Origin: Strongylocentrotus purpuratus
Taxonomy: Eukaryota; Echinodermata; Echinoidea; Camarodonta; Strongylocentrotidae
Reading direction: 5' to 3'
Assembly (NCBI RefSeq): GCF_000002235.5
Contig: NW_022145596.1
Span: 29,425,867 to 29,489,866, forward strand
DNA: 64,000 bases
In this document: piece by piece, positions 24,987 to 36,925 of the stretch
Numbering within the stretch: position 1 is the stretch's first letter
How the letters are laid out: each line of letters begins with the position of its first letter
Notes under the pieces: model-generated
What the model was told of the DNA's origin: nothing
The model's database searches: none
What the model saw: only the letters and a program-made list of their open reading frames with translations
Made by a program: the position numbers and the translations under genes

Positions 24987-25350
24987 CTTGAAAGTAAGAT
25001 ATGATCTTGCAAATTCCTTCCCCAAAAATGAACCTCTGTAGAATGTTGCCGACCAGCGTGAATGGCATACACAGAATGGCGAATAAAAGGTCACTGACCG
25101 ATAAACTCAGTAAGAATATGTTCGTGACAGTGCGCATGCGCTTATTCTGGACGAGAGTGACGATGACGAGGATATTGCCGATGACGGCGAGGAGGAAGAT
25201 GATTACGTAGATACAGATGAGGAGATAGATGTTGACTGTTTGGCTCCTGGGCACCGTATCGAAGGGTTGCTGGGTAGTCGACGCGAAGCTTCCCCCGTCC
25301 CAGTCCGTCGCCATGCCCCCAGTGGAAAGGTCTACGCTATTGTTTGTCAT
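24987..25350 (-). CDS. CCKR: Cholecystokinin/gastrin-type neuropeptide GPCR, exon 1 (N-terminus to start of TM3)
   Basis: This first coding exon encodes residues 1-121 of a rhodopsin-family receptor plus one base of codon 122. The family sits in the plasma membrane, binds CCK/gastrin/sulfakinin peptides and mainly couples to Gq. Seen here: a short N-terminus with an N-glycosylation sequon at Asn3, no signal peptide, TM1 about 41-66 with the GN pair at 58-59, the loop motif RMRTVTN, TM2 about 76-100 with LSVSDLL (Asp87 is the sodium-site Asp), then CMPFTLV, FIFG and Cys114, which should pair with Cys193 in exon 2. RTVTNIFLLSLSVSDLL, CMPF and FIFG are strongly reminiscent of vertebrate CCK1/CCK2 receptors. 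The start is supported by an in-frame TAA five codons upstream (25365-25363) and an A at -3. The exon ends CAAG/GTAAGC, a good phase-1 donor. The symbol is by family; orthology to CCK1 versus CCK2 receptor is not implied. Confidence 0.94.
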
Positions 25351-26300
25351 GATGAGTGCAATTTAAAATCCCCTCGTTTTATATAACAATTCTTGATGAG
25401 TTCTGAGGTGTCGCTAAAATGCCTTAAGATAAGGCTGATTACAATCCAACAGGATGCAGATGAAAATATACTTGAAGACTTCCTCACGCTTTTGCGAGTC
25501 CTGTAGTCACGGGTGATTGTTGTCTGATCAAAATTTCCGGTCGATGTTTGACGATATATCGGCACGATGTCGAAATTGTTCTATTTCCAGATAATTCAAA
25601 TTTCATTTGGCCGAGTGATCCGAAGTAGCAATATTCACCATAGCATCCAAATATAACAGAGAGAGCTCAAACAGAGACTGTGTACTCGAGAAAAGCTTTT
25701 CACTTGTGACTCCGCTCGAAGACTTTGCCCCACTAGGACGCTTCTTCAGTTGTGCTGGTAAATGATTAAAGCAAACAACCTTCCGAGATTGCTGCGGGAC
25801 AAGAAAGGATACCAGAGAGGAGCCATCAACATGAGCTTCATCTGACGTGACGTATTAATGACGCAACTATGGATCAATAGTATCAAATCACCACGAACGC
25901 TGGATGAAGTTCACCGCCGACCAGGTAGGGCGATATCCTAACCAAAGTCCGTTCCAATACAAGCAAACGAGTGGCCCCCTTAACGCCGAGGGAGACAACG
26001 CTACTTCACGTCGTATACCGCTCATCAATGTATAAACACCACTCATGGACGCACTCCACAAAATATCTCCCTGATTCGTGCTGGAGTTTGATAGTGAATG
26101 AGTTTACGCGGGCTTTCACAATCGCATTTTATTCCAAAGCAGACGACCACGTCAACGTTGCTATCGACCACTAGCGATACTCTGGGCGGTGCGCATGCGC
26201 CAGTCGCACCTTGGGCGATAGAGACACAGAAAGGTATATGGATTGCTATAATATAGGGTCCATGTCCTTCAGTCGGTCATAATTATGCAAGGCAAGCATC
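25351..26300 (-). promoter_or_regulatory. Candidate 5' UTR and promoter region of the CCK-type receptor
   Basis: About 950 bases directly upstream of the receptor start codon. The sequence is less AT-rich and less repetitive than its surroundings. It contains an NRF1-type palindrome near 26191 and a CRE-like run TGACGTGACGT at 25842-25852. A TATA-like stretch on the minus strand near 26250 (TATATTATAG) is possible. The transcription start cannot be fixed from sequence alone, and further non-coding exons are possible. Confidence 0.35.
26190..26201. promoter_or_regulatory. NRF1-type palindromic site
   Basis: The run TGCGCATGCGCC matches the well known NRF1 consensus, a perfect GCGCATGCGC palindrome. 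It lies about 840 bases upstream of the receptor ATG. Such sites are typical of animal promoters, so it is a plausible core-promoter element for this gene or for an unseen divergent transcript. Confidence 0.4.
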
Positions 26301-27150
26301 CACGACAGCTATCTGTTTGGCTGTAAAGGAAAAGAGACATAATGCAATCAATTTCTGTTCAATCAAATTTTGTTTAGAAGCAATGTTATTACAAAGAAAA
26401 TCATTAATGCCAACTTCAAACAACAATGCAGTATTGCAAGGTTATTCTCATACTGTTTTGTTAAAATTTATTTCCTTGAAAAACTTATATGTGCGAGGTT
26501 GCAAATAAACAGGATGTAAAATCGTTACAGTACTCATGAATTCTCACCCCCACTATAATAGCAATTCAATGACGCATTCTTAAATATTTTGAAAAACAAC
26601 ATGAAGCATAAGATTGAGTTCCAAATCTTTAAAGAGAAATTGATTATTAATAAGCAGTTTTGGAAGAAAAATAATTAAGTCTACAAAGCATTCATAAAGT
26701 AAAAAGCAACATTTTGTTTACTCAATAAGAATATTCGCATCGGTTTTTGCTGCCTTTCATTATTTTACCTGTTCAATTTACTTTAACATTATTCAAACAC
26801 ACACATGTGTTCAGTTGTAGCGGTTTTCGGACCATATTCTTTAAGTCCACATCAGTAATTTTTGCTTTCTCCCCCCCCCCCCCCCTCTCTCTCTCTCTAT
26901 GTCCGTCTGTCTCTTTGTCTGTCTCTCTTCCCCTTATTCTCTTATCCAATCTCTTTCTCTGTCCATTACACTCTATTCCTTCTAGGGAATTTCTTCATAC
27001 TGGTACATATTTACTTCTTCTGGTTCCGATGTGCTAAAGGTAGATTCGAAAGGAATTCTACGGAGCTGATGGGAACCACTCGGAAGATGCATAGTGATCG
27101 GAGGCAAAGCTAAAGAACATTTAAAGAAATAAGTACAGTACATTGTACAT
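26300..27150. other. Upstream intergenic stretch
   Basis: AT-rich, with a C run followed by CT repeats at about 26869-26930. No gene was recognised. Confidence 0.55.
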
Positions 27151-27154
27151 GATG

Positions 27155-27487
27155 TGGTTCTTAAAGTAACCACAGAGCCGAAGAATATCAGTGCTATTAT
27201 AGGAATTTGAACCCCATAATGTGTGGCCTTGCGTCCGGTGGTCAAGTAACCAAAGCCCCAAAGGACATTGTAGTACTATTGAAGGAATTTTAACCCCGTA
27301 CTGTGTGGCCGGAGTCCGGTGGTCAAGTAACCAAAGCCCCAAAGGACATTTAGTGCTATTAAAGGGATTTAAACCCCGTACTGTGTGGCCGGAGTCCGGT
27401 GGTCAAGTAACCAAAGCCCTAAAGGACATTTTAGTGCTATTGCAGGGATTTGAACCCCGTACTGTGTGGCCCGTAGTCGGGTGGTCA
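27155..27487 (-). repeat. Tandem array of a tRNA-half/SINE unit, about 80 bp per unit
   Basis: On the minus strand, four units each contain a B-box-like GGGGTTCAAATCCC (plus-strand positions about 27445-27458, 27363-27376, 27284-27296 and 27202-27215), then TAGCACTAAATGTCC, TTTGGGGCTTTGG, TTACTTGACCACCGG and CCGGCCACACAGTAC. The unit resembles the B-box half of the SINE at 6160-6230 (TACGGGGTTCGAGTCC followed by CACTAACTCCCTTTGG). It looks like a SINE piece amplified head to tail. The plus-strand open frame across it is a repeat translation. Confidence 0.8.
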
Positions 27488-27489
27488 CA

Positions 27490-29480
27490 ACACGTATCGT
27501 AAAGCTACTTTACAAAATACCGCGCGAGGCACAACATTGCTTGTTTTTAGTACTCTTTCTTCCCCAAATAACAAAACCAGAATACAACGATCTTCGGTAG
27601 ATATGGACGTACCGTAGGCGTACAACACAAACTGTCATCGTATACAAGCGAAAGATTCCTTATGCTGAATAATAATCGACTTTGTATCGAATCATCTCAA
27701 AAGAGAAAATTACCTGAAAAAATTCTCATATACTCAGCCAGAGCTTACGTTTCCATGGCAACGCATCACTATGAATACACGGAAGAAAGTGGACTCTGAA
27801 AAGCGAGAAAATATGAACTATGCCTAGCTTTCATCTTGTTACAGAGATGAATACAATGCGTTTCCTTCACTTAAAAAGCGCCTGTATTCAGAAATGAAGG
27901 TTATTATTTTTTACTTCCAATCGAATTTGTCTATTCATCTATTCACAAATGTCAAACTATGAACTTCTTGAATTTCTTTTCGGATAGTTGTTTATTCTTC
28001 ATGACAATGTCTAGCGAAATGGACACGCTTGTTCACACAATAGTCCGTTTCATAAGTGGGGCTGTAAAAAGGGTGATTTTAATACTTTGAAAGAAGTTTT
28101 CAGTCTTCCTGAATGGCGGTGAAAAAAGGCACTTAAAATGAAACCTAATATGTCTTGTTAGACCCTTAAATTACGCCCTTGCTTCTAAATTTTAAACATC
28201 TATACTAACTACTTAATAACCTATCCAAGATGAAAAGAAGCTAACGGTCAACAATATTCGGCGCTTAATTCACATGCCTACGGTTTAGAAAATTGTGATG
28301 CTCACAAAATCAGAAGGCTAGAAAGTGTTTTTCTTCTAAGAGGAAATGTGTTAGATTTATATCTCTTTTACCAAATACTGAGCCAAGTTCTGTTTTTCGT
28401 TATTAAAAAAAACGTTATACACCGTTATGAAGAGCACTTTGATATCATATCAGAATCTACCTTTAATACATGTTAACGAAATAGTACAAATTAAAATGCA
28501 GTTCAACGTATGTGGTATATTTTATCTTCGTACGTTCAAACTTCATGAGTGTTACACAAAGATAAATTGATGCTTAAAAAGGCGTGTTTCTGGGCTTTGA
28601 CAGTCTGCAGTTTCTTCTAATAATATTTAGACTTCAGTTTTGTCACTTTTTACGTTTAACTACAATGTTTATAAACATTGATGGTGCTTCTCCAAAGTGT
28701 GTTTCTAAAAATTTCAAGTTATAAATTTATCTTTTACTCTTCTGATATTATAATTGTTCCCCGGCATTACGATCGTACACAGGCTCATACACAACTAATC
28801 AATTTCTTCGCCATCTTCCAATTTCCGAATAGCCAATTTACTTTCCCCTTTCGGTCTCGTCTCATTGCAAATATGCCAACAGTCATTTCTCATTTCACTC
28901 CTCTTCCCATCTTCTTTCTCTTTTTTGTTATTCATCTTCAATCTTCGTCATCACCATTACCGTTACCTCCTATATACCTTTCTTTACTCCCTTTGTTTGT
29001 CGATTACAGAGATGGAGAACCTGGCTAAACATCGGTAGCAATAACAAACCCGTCTCCGATTTGAGCTCTTATGTCACCGCGCCCAACATGAATGTGGTTG
29101 TGTTTGTATTAGCCTGTCGTCAATCATAATCTTTTTCCCATCTTCCAATGTGCATGACTGATGTGTGTATACGGGAGGAGTTTATTTCCAAAAGGCGTTA
29201 CATCCACTGATAGCGATCTCGAGTATATCGAAGCATTTTAAGTTTCCCACTTTTTCTAGATGTGATAAACATATCAGAGCTTTGCGATAACCGGAGTTCG
29301 TTCAACGCCTTTTGATAACATAAATGATGATTATTTACAAGTATCGCGTACCGATTGTAATGTATAACCATAAGACATTCAAATAAATTAACAGTTTTGT
29401 GGAAACTGAAGTCTGATGCTGCCTTTTAAATGTGGAGAGATTTAATTTGGTTCAAAGAGACCATGGGACACTGTACCGCA
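27490..29480. other. Intergenic stretch without recognised features
   Basis: AT-rich. A pyrimidine-rich stretch at 28800-29000 gives a short open frame of no evident family. No gene could be supported. Confidence 0.55.
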
Positions 29481-29482
29481 TA

Positions 29483-29491
29483 AATATATAT

Positions 29492-29523
<32 letters not shown>
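29483..29523. repeat. (TA)n microsatellite
   Basis: TA run interrupted by a single CATG. Confidence 0.9.
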
Positions 29524-29526
<3 letters not shown>

Positions 29527-30117
29527 CATCGTTTCTAGTGAGTGCAATGGAAAGAATAATTTTGGAGTGAGCTACCTTTTTAGAATGTAACCCCATATAG
29601 ACCCCTTGCTCTACCATTTCCTACTTTCGAAGGAAAAAGGAAATGCGATATAGTGTTTTTGATTTGCATGGGGAAGATACGCCAATTTATCAATTTTTGT
29701 AGAAATGGACTTACTACCTTTTGAATTCAAGGTCGTCATACTTATATCTATGCTTCCACATCGGCAGTACACAGTAAGGTTGACGCAAAACATTTTCCTT
29801 TCAAATTGAGATCTGTCTATCACCATGCAAAGCTAACAGTTGTACCACTGCGTGTTTTCTTGTTGAATAAACGTGAAACACGGGAGGAACGATCGAGAAG
29901 AGGGATGACTGCGATGCGAATGCCCTTTCAATTGGCAAATAAAGAGATGGGGTGGGGTGGGGAGGGGGCACGCCTCCCGCCCCGTTAAACATTATCTATT
30001 ATATCTTATATGCACATTGAATAGGCCAAAGAAGATGCACATAAAGATTAAATAACGAAAAGATATAATTTATATAAAGAAGGTGCCCAAACATCATGAT
30101 CCCGGAATCAGTTTTAG

Positions 30118-30137
30118 CCCCCCCCCCCCCCCCCCCC
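30118..30137. repeat. Poly-C tract
   Basis: Homopolymer of about 20 C. Confidence 0.9.
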
Positions 30138-30364
30138 ACAGGAACTTAAAATTATTGATATTTCTTCTTGCTCGCTTTTCAGACAATTTCTTAGTAGAAC
30201 ATCGCCACAAATTTGCGATAAACTATTTTATTGTGTTTTCGCTGCAGATTTGACGTGCTAGCTCCCTCACCCCTCCTACACAGACCAGAGAACCCTTCAT
30301 TCCAATATCCTTTCTGAGATTTAAAAACTGTTAAAAAAAATCAATCATTCAAACCTCGATATTT

Positions 30365-30603
30365 TGTGTAACTTTTTTTTGTACTTCAAGCCAAATAAAA
30401 ACAGAAAAAACAAATGTAAGTGGACATCTTCAATGTTGGTTTCATTAATAATCATCTTTATTAAAATACATGTAGATATTAATTTGAGTTATTTTTGTTT
30501 GTACTTCAAGCCAAATAAAAACAGTATAAATACAAATATAAGTGGACATCTCAATGTTGGTTTCATTGATAATCATCTTTATGAAAATACATGTAGATAT
30601 TGG
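30365..30603 (+). repeat. Tandem duplication, 120-bp unit
   Basis: GTACTTCAAGCCAAATAAAA starts at 30381 and 30501. Both copies continue with AAGTGGACATCT, CAATGTTGGTTTCATT and ATACATGTAGATATT. Few differences separate them. Confidence 0.9.
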
Positions 30604-31324
30604 GTCATAATAAAAGTACTCCCTACATCTAGAGACTAGCCATAATTGATGCGATTTAAGACGCTGGTCTTATTCCTTCCAAATAAGTGTGTAGTGATTT
30701 GCATTTTCTTGACAGAAGACCAGTACTTTACCTGGTTTAAAAATCTCATCTTGTATTTTCTCCCTCTTTATCTCTGACTTTGTTTTATTATTTGACCTCA
30801 CTTTATTACGTTGAGAAAGAATCTGATATTCGCGGGAATTTAGAAATACGTTAAATTAGTTTACTGAATAGAGCCAGTAAACAACGCAAGGTCAAATATT
30901 CTCCTCACAAAGTATTCTTCTTTTCTATGACATCCCATTCTCTCTCTTTCTTTTTCTCTCTTTCTTTCATCAGATGCATTTCGATTTTCATTATGAGGAA
31001 GGCTTGCCAGTCCGCCTCCGCATCTCATCACCAATCTCCCATCTCTCGGTGCTCCTGTTTTAAGAGAAAAATAAATCCTCAGCCTCGAAACAGAAGCCGT
31101 TTTGAGCGGTCAACGGCGGAATGTAGAAATACAGGCGACCGACCTCTATCCTCCTACATCAGTCGGGCTGTTGAAGCCCGCCGCCCGTAGCCGAATAAAT
31201 TCATTCTTGTGCCAAAACATCTGCATCATTCGATACGAGTAGCCTTCTCCAACCTGGCGCGTGTTTAGGAGACCATTTAAAGCTTTACATTACCGCGTTC
31301 TGTCCCCATCCATAATGCAAACAA

Positions 31325-31733
31325 GTATATAAGGTGTGTTCATACTTAAACTATAGAATAATTGAATGTTGTGAAGTAAAGAGGTAAAGCGTGTTCATAC
31401 CCAAAACAATATCAGAGAAAATTAAAGATGTTATGAACTAAAAAAGTGACTGTTATACTTCAAACGACAGAGCCTAAAAAGGATGTAAATTAAAGACTGT
31501 GTCTAAACAAAAAATATGAAAAGTGGATTATGTACTGTATGTGTGTCTGGAGTGTGGACTGTGGAGTAACAAAAAGAGTGTGTATATACTCAAAGCAGCA
31601 TAGTTAATGTTTGTAAATCAAACGAATAGGTCCAGCTATACGCAAATTAAAACTAAAAGAGGATTTTAAAAAATCAAGTAAATAAGTGAGTCTGTTTTAA
31701 ATAGAAATATATTTTGTGTGTGTGCTCTAAATA
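31325..31733 (+). repeat. Degenerate minisatellite, left part, about 60-65-bp units
   Basis: Recurring pieces are GTGTTCATAC/GTGTATATAC, TCAAA.CAA.A, and TGTAAA/GTGAAGTAAA, at about 31330, 31390, 31440 and 31575, with weaker copies between. It resumes after the LINE insert at 32149. Units are strongly diverged. Confidence 0.6.
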
Positions 31734-32138
31734 GGGCCTTGGTCAGACCAGTGGAATTCATCTACTGCCAACTTGAAGAAATTAATCCCAGAGCCCTATG
31801 TCGGACCAAGTGGCAGCGACCTCTCAAGAAAAGCCTGGGTCAACCTCAACCGTATGAGAACTGGAGTTGACCGTACACAATGTTTCTGCATAAAATTGGA
31901 GCTGATCTATCGCCAAACTGTGCGTGTGGAAAGATCCAAACTATGGATCATGTCATCGATGCTTGTTCTATCTACAATCCCCTCACGATGCTTCTGGACC
32001 TCGAGAGCTCGATGATGAGAAAATTATTTGGCTAAATAAGGGGAAAAAAGAATCTTACTATAAAGATGATGTACTCATTGATATTCTTGTACAAACAAAC
32101 GAGGGTCGTGTTTTCTTGAAAAATAAATAAATATATAA
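31734..32138 (+). mobile_element. 5'-truncated LINE (non-LTR retrotransposon) 3' fragment
   Basis: Encodes the C-terminal end typical of many LINE ORF2 proteins: an arginine-rich AWVNLNRMRTGV segment, then HKIGAD, then a CxCG/TMDHV/DAC zinc-knuckle-like segment. The two halves lie in different frames around 31880, so the fragment carries a frameshift and no longer codes. The 3' end is an AAATAAATAAAT-type tail. The insert is bordered by the direct repeat GCTCTAAATA at 31724-31733 and 32139-32148, a clear target duplication. With 405 bases kept it is strongly 5' truncated. Clade is uncertain; it is of the kind seen in Jockey/CR1-like lineages. Confidence 0.88.
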
Positions 32139-32148
32139 GCTCTAAATA

Positions 32149-32275
32149 TTAAAAAAAAAGGTCTGTCTGTACTCAAAGCAATAACACAGAAGAGTCAGAT
32201 TGTAAAGTAAAGAAGAAGACCAATCTATAGTCAAAACAATAGCAAAGGAATTCAAGTGGTTGCAAAGTAAATCTT
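32149..32275 (+). repeat. Degenerate minisatellite, right part
   Basis: Two more units of the array at 31325-31733 (TCTGTACTCAAAGCAATAAC, then TTGTAAAGTAAAG, and a second diverged copy), displaced by the LINE insertion. Confidence 0.6.
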
Positions 32276-32450
32276 TCTCTATCTCTCTCCCCTCCATATC
32301 TTTCTTTTCCTATCTCTGTTTTGATATCTCACTTTCTTTTTATTTCTGTTATCCTTGCTCAGGAGATTATTAGCTATACAGCAGTCACTATAACTATGTC
32401 CTTTCCTCCTCCTCCTAAATATCTCGCTATCTGTATTTCTCTCCAACCAC

Positions 32451-32453
<3 letters not shown>

Positions 32454-32490
<37 letters not shown>
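32454..32490. repeat. (CT)n microsatellite
   Basis: CT run of about 37 bases in a wider pyrimidine-rich stretch starting near 32275. Confidence 0.9.
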
Positions 32491-32493
<3 letters not shown>

Positions 32494-32499
32494 GTTGCG

Positions 32500-35400
32500 T
32501 CGCTTTCACATATTTTCTTTATTTTCATTATCAGATCAACCTTGATTAAACGTTCTGGTTTTGTTCAATTCAATTCCTTTTAGCTAAATAAGCAATCTTT
32601 CCAAAGGGATATACTAGATTAAAGAAGATACATGACCATTGCAGATGGGATTACACACTTTTGAGAGTGATCAATACGTTCCAATCGAAGCCCATAGCAA
32701 AATCACTTAAAGAGCGGAGATTCTCAGTAAAAATCACTCAAAAGACCTCGAAACAACTGTGAAAGGAAAAACAAGAAACTTTGATGTCGGTAAACAAGAC
32801 ATAGAAACCAAAAGAAAGCCAGTCAAGTGAAACAAATGAAACGCTCAAGTGATCAGCTTTCCAACTCAAGGGTGGTTTGATTAATTTATAGTACAAGGTT
32901 AAGTTGGACGTCCAAGCGTCCATGTGGTCAGAAGTTATTGGACGCAATTAGGAAGAAAAGCAACTGTTTTAGTGGAACCCGTATGTCCAGCAAAGTAGTT
33001 GGGATTTAATGCGTGTAATTAACAGCATGAAGTTAACCAAAAAATTAATCAATTTTGGAAAGAGTAACATCGAACAAGCCATGCTGTGTTCATAGAAAGA
33101 CACACGCAATATCATAACAGAACAATCACAGCAGGAGATCGCTCTAATTATCTGACGATGTCACGGTCCTACGTTGCTGTAAGTACTGCAATGTTGAAAG
33201 AGACACGCGGTTCGTCAACGTATAGCGCTGAAAGTTGCAGGGGCGCTTTGATAGATTGAAAGTGAAATGGCGCCGTTTGAGAGAGCGAAAAAGATCCGAC
33301 TAGCACAATTTGGTCAAGGGCGACCGGGCCTCAACCCCGCTATTTTGGTCCATCTGCTGTCGACGGAATCGTTTCCCAAGTAATGATCTTCAAGGGAAGG
33401 TTACATTATAAGTCGGAGAAAGAGACAGGAACGGCAAGGGAAAAGGAGGAAGGTATATAACGACATAATACCCTAATCACGCAATTGTGTCATTGTATGG
33501 TACCGCGGAGAGGCAAATTAGTTTTGACATTGGGGAGCGTGGGGGTGAAACCGAGCAATTCAATCTGCCAGATCTTACCGCATTGCAGTACGAGTATAGC
33601 ATCCAGGCGCCAAGAAATGGATGCATTTTTACCCCAATCTCTCTAGTTTTTTTCACTCTTCAATTCATACCCTCGTCTATCGTAAACGTCTGTCACATTT
33701 ATTACGAACCATTACTATTGTGGTGATATTTTCTCCTTTTTACTACTTAGAAAGTCATAAATCATTTATCCAGAAAAAAAGTAAACGAATGCTAAAGAAA
33801 ACTGTGCATCCACCAAACCAAACCACCGAAACGCTGAATCGTTCTTCTGTATGCCGTTGGCAATAACATTCAACTGCGCGCTAATATTAGAATTCAAATT
33901 GGGAAAATGGCTGTTTTCATTTTGGCGCCGAATATCGTTTATGTAATATGTAACATGACAGAACTCTCACGTGAGAAGCTTTTGTTTTATAATGTAAATC
34001 GAACTCGTACAGGGTCACTGCTATCACAATCGTTCAAGACATTTCGTGATGCTGTTGAGATTTATTTTTCCTTTCCCATTACGTTGGTATTACTCCTATA
34101 ATTTGTAATTATTTGAAGACCTAGTTCTGCAGCTCGCGTTTTTCTTTTAACGACGACTCCCTGTGGATTCTGAATTTGTTTACAATTTATTTATGTATTC
34201 ATGGAGTTGAAATAGCTCAAGAAAGGAACCGCGTTTTTTGTAAAACCATAATCGATGACTTATATATTAGTGTTTGGTTTTATTCAGGTTTACCATCAAC
34301 ACTTTTGTTTTCATTCATACGTAACCATCTTTTGTGTATTCCGAGACATTTATAATTTCTGAACATGCTAAAGGTCTAAAATGACATGTAACAACTTTTG
34401 TGAGTACAATTCTACCTCTCTCCACCCCTCCCTCCCCCCTCCTCGCTCTTTCTCTCTTTCTCTCTCTCTCTTTCTTTCAATCGGTTTATCTCTTTCTATA
34501 CAGCTCTATTTGTATCACTCACCCTCTCTCACTCTCTTTCCCTTTTTCTCCCTCTCCATCTTCCATTGTCTGTTATTTCAATATACAGCGCATGCACATT
34601 GTTTGGTTGTATAGTTGAACTCAGTTTTCGGACAACGATCAATGCTGGTTCTACTACTTGCATTGCCTAAGTAATATAAGAGACAAGGAGAGGGGAAGAG
34701 AATGAGAAGGAGGTCACTCCCGTAACCCACTGGCTACTGAATTCTCAAATTTTCCCGCATGTTAGATACGCGAACAACCCGATTCCAGGAGGGAAAGGGT
34801 TAAAAACGTACGACTTCTGATCAAAGAGAACCACGGACAGACAATACCCTTCTGAAGTTTTATTCGAATCCCGTCGGATAAGAATAACCTCGTTACGAAA
34901 TAGAGAGTGAGCAACTACATATTAACTTGATTCCCCTTGAGGTTCAAATGTTCAATTTGTAAGCTTAGAGTAGATTATTGAAAACCACCAACTCTACGGT
35001 GCAGAAACGGAAAGCCAGGTATAACGGTCTTTAAAATACCACGAGGCTACTTTTAAAGGTATATATTTCTTAACAGGTGAAAAGTTTTAATTGTAATTCT
35101 ACCTTTTGGAAGTCATTTTGATAACTTCTAACTTCTTTTTTGGAAATCACTGATTTAATATGTCTTTTAGTTTTACATTTAGGACAATCGCTAGGACTTT
35201 CATAAAATAAGCTTGTTGTTGTTGTTGTTTTAGTTTTAAGGGCGTGTGTCATTCAATTATGAATATTTACGCTTTGTGGCGATGTCAATAGTCTTGTGCA
35301 TCACATAATGAGCAGTTTTAATATCACAATAACGTAATACGTAATGCGAAAATGATTTCTTTCAGATATACTATACGTTGTTGACATTGCACCAGATTTC

Positions 35401-36455
35401 TCGACAGATTTTCCGAGCGTGTAATTTTGTTTTTAAGGTAGGAAAATGATTTGTCTTTAAAAGAAATGATTCATTATCGGATGTTTAAAAAAGAAAAAGA
35501 AAAAACTCATGGCGGATAAACAAAACTGAACTCTCTGACTTCTCATCTGAAAATGACACAACCGAGCTTTTTGAACGTGCAATAGGGCAAAATGCTTTGC
35601 ACCCTGACGCCATGATTCTGTGAGAAATTGCGATGAAATTTCACGCAAAACGGGTCCTCTAATCGATTCCCTAATGAACCCAAAATGTGGTGATTCAAAG
35701 TGAAATTTCACGATAATAAAGAACCTAATCCCGGATAATTGCTTCATTTAACGACAAATCTGTTAGGAGAAGCCAACTATATTTTCTTTGCTTCATCGTG
35801 ATTTGATATGTCATGTATGTTTAATCATACTAACGTGCTGCGTCAAGCGTGCCTTAACGTGCAGACGACACAACGTCACGATTTTTGCACGCGCTCACCA
35901 TGTCGCCATTCCCGTTGGCGCCAAAACCCGACCAGGGGCAAAATCACGTCCGCGTTGCGTGAAAAATAAGAAATATAAAAAAGGAGAGGTATTAAGAGTA
36001 TAGTCTGATCAGCCCGTCATCTGAATATCCACTGACATCCCATGATCATAAGAATATCACGGCTGGGTGACGAGGAAGTTAATCCAGCATCAATCATGAC
36101 TGAGATTTGATCCGCATGGCACGAAAGAAAAATAATAAGTTTGTTATGAACATGGGTTTTCTCAGTTTACGTAGCCTTCATAATGCGAAAAATGTATTTT
36201 GGTTATGATACTCGAGTTGGCATATAGTTGACTTTTTGTTGTCTTTTTGGTGACGCAGGCAAAGATAATCTCTGTCAAATAGATTTCTTTTTTAGATGTA
36301 TATTTTTCTTGATGGAAGAAAAAAAGGCGAGTTGGTTGACTAAACATATGCAAACAAACAAAATTCATCAAAAACTGAGGTAATTCTTTTATAAAGAGGG
36401 GTGCCCTATTGGCTGAAGACAATTACGGCTGCACTAACGTCTATAATAATTTCTC
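32500..36455. other. Intergenic stretch, mostly without recognised features
   Basis: Holds a GC-richer patch at 33170-33380, a pyrimidine-rich tract at 34420-34560 and otherwise AT-rich sequence. Open frames reach about 96 codons, none of a recognised family. Confidence 0.55.
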
Positions 36456-36457
36456 AA

Positions 36458-36460
<3 letters not shown>

Positions 36461-36508
<48 letters not shown>
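36461..36508. repeat. (CT)n microsatellite
   Basis: Perfect CT run of about 48 bases, followed by a shorter interrupted CT stretch to 36550. Confidence 0.93.
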
Positions 36509-36512
<4 letters not shown>

Positions 36513-36925
36513 TTCTATTCTGTTTTTTCTTTACCTCTCTCTCTATCTCTAGATTTGTGTCAGTCTAAGTGACTGAAAACTTCCTCATTTCACAGGGTAC
36601 AACCGTCAAATCTATCTATCGAATGAACAAAATATCAAACGGCTCCCGCGTTTATAAAATGCCTATATTGGCAAGAAATTCAAATTGTCGATCACTAGGA
36701 GATATGTGCGGGGTGCACCAAATAATCCATTCTGCACGAGTAGTGTAATAACATGATTTTATTTAGAGTGGAACGAAAAAGAAGGGCACCTGCTGTTATT
36801 CAACCTTCCTTGATTAAAGATACATGCTGGATACAAGACAAAGTACAGCTGTCGATGTTTAGGAATGTTCGATGTGATGTCAGGGAACACAGACATTCTT
36901 GGGAGGTAAATAATGGTTCCATAAA

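Noticed and set aside
25128-25142. GCGCATGCGC palindrome inside receptor exon 1
   Set aside because: It encodes the conserved RMR of the first intracellular loop; codon choice explains it better than an NRF1 site.
25347-25565. 72-codon open frame just upstream of the receptor whose stop overlaps the receptor ATG
   Set aside because: An ATGA overlap would suggest coupled translation, but the frame has no ATG start (it opens with GTG), so there is no reason to call an upstream ORF.
27221-27502. 93-codon open frame with repeated SNQSPKGH-like pieces
   Set aside because: It is a translation of the tRNA-half array; the repeats are in the DNA unit and shift frame between units.
33267-33383. 38-codon open frame in a GC-richer patch, with a possible GTAATG donor at its end
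   Set aside because: Starts MAPFERAKKIR and has reasonable composition, but no family, no partner exon and a weak donor; not supportable as a gene.
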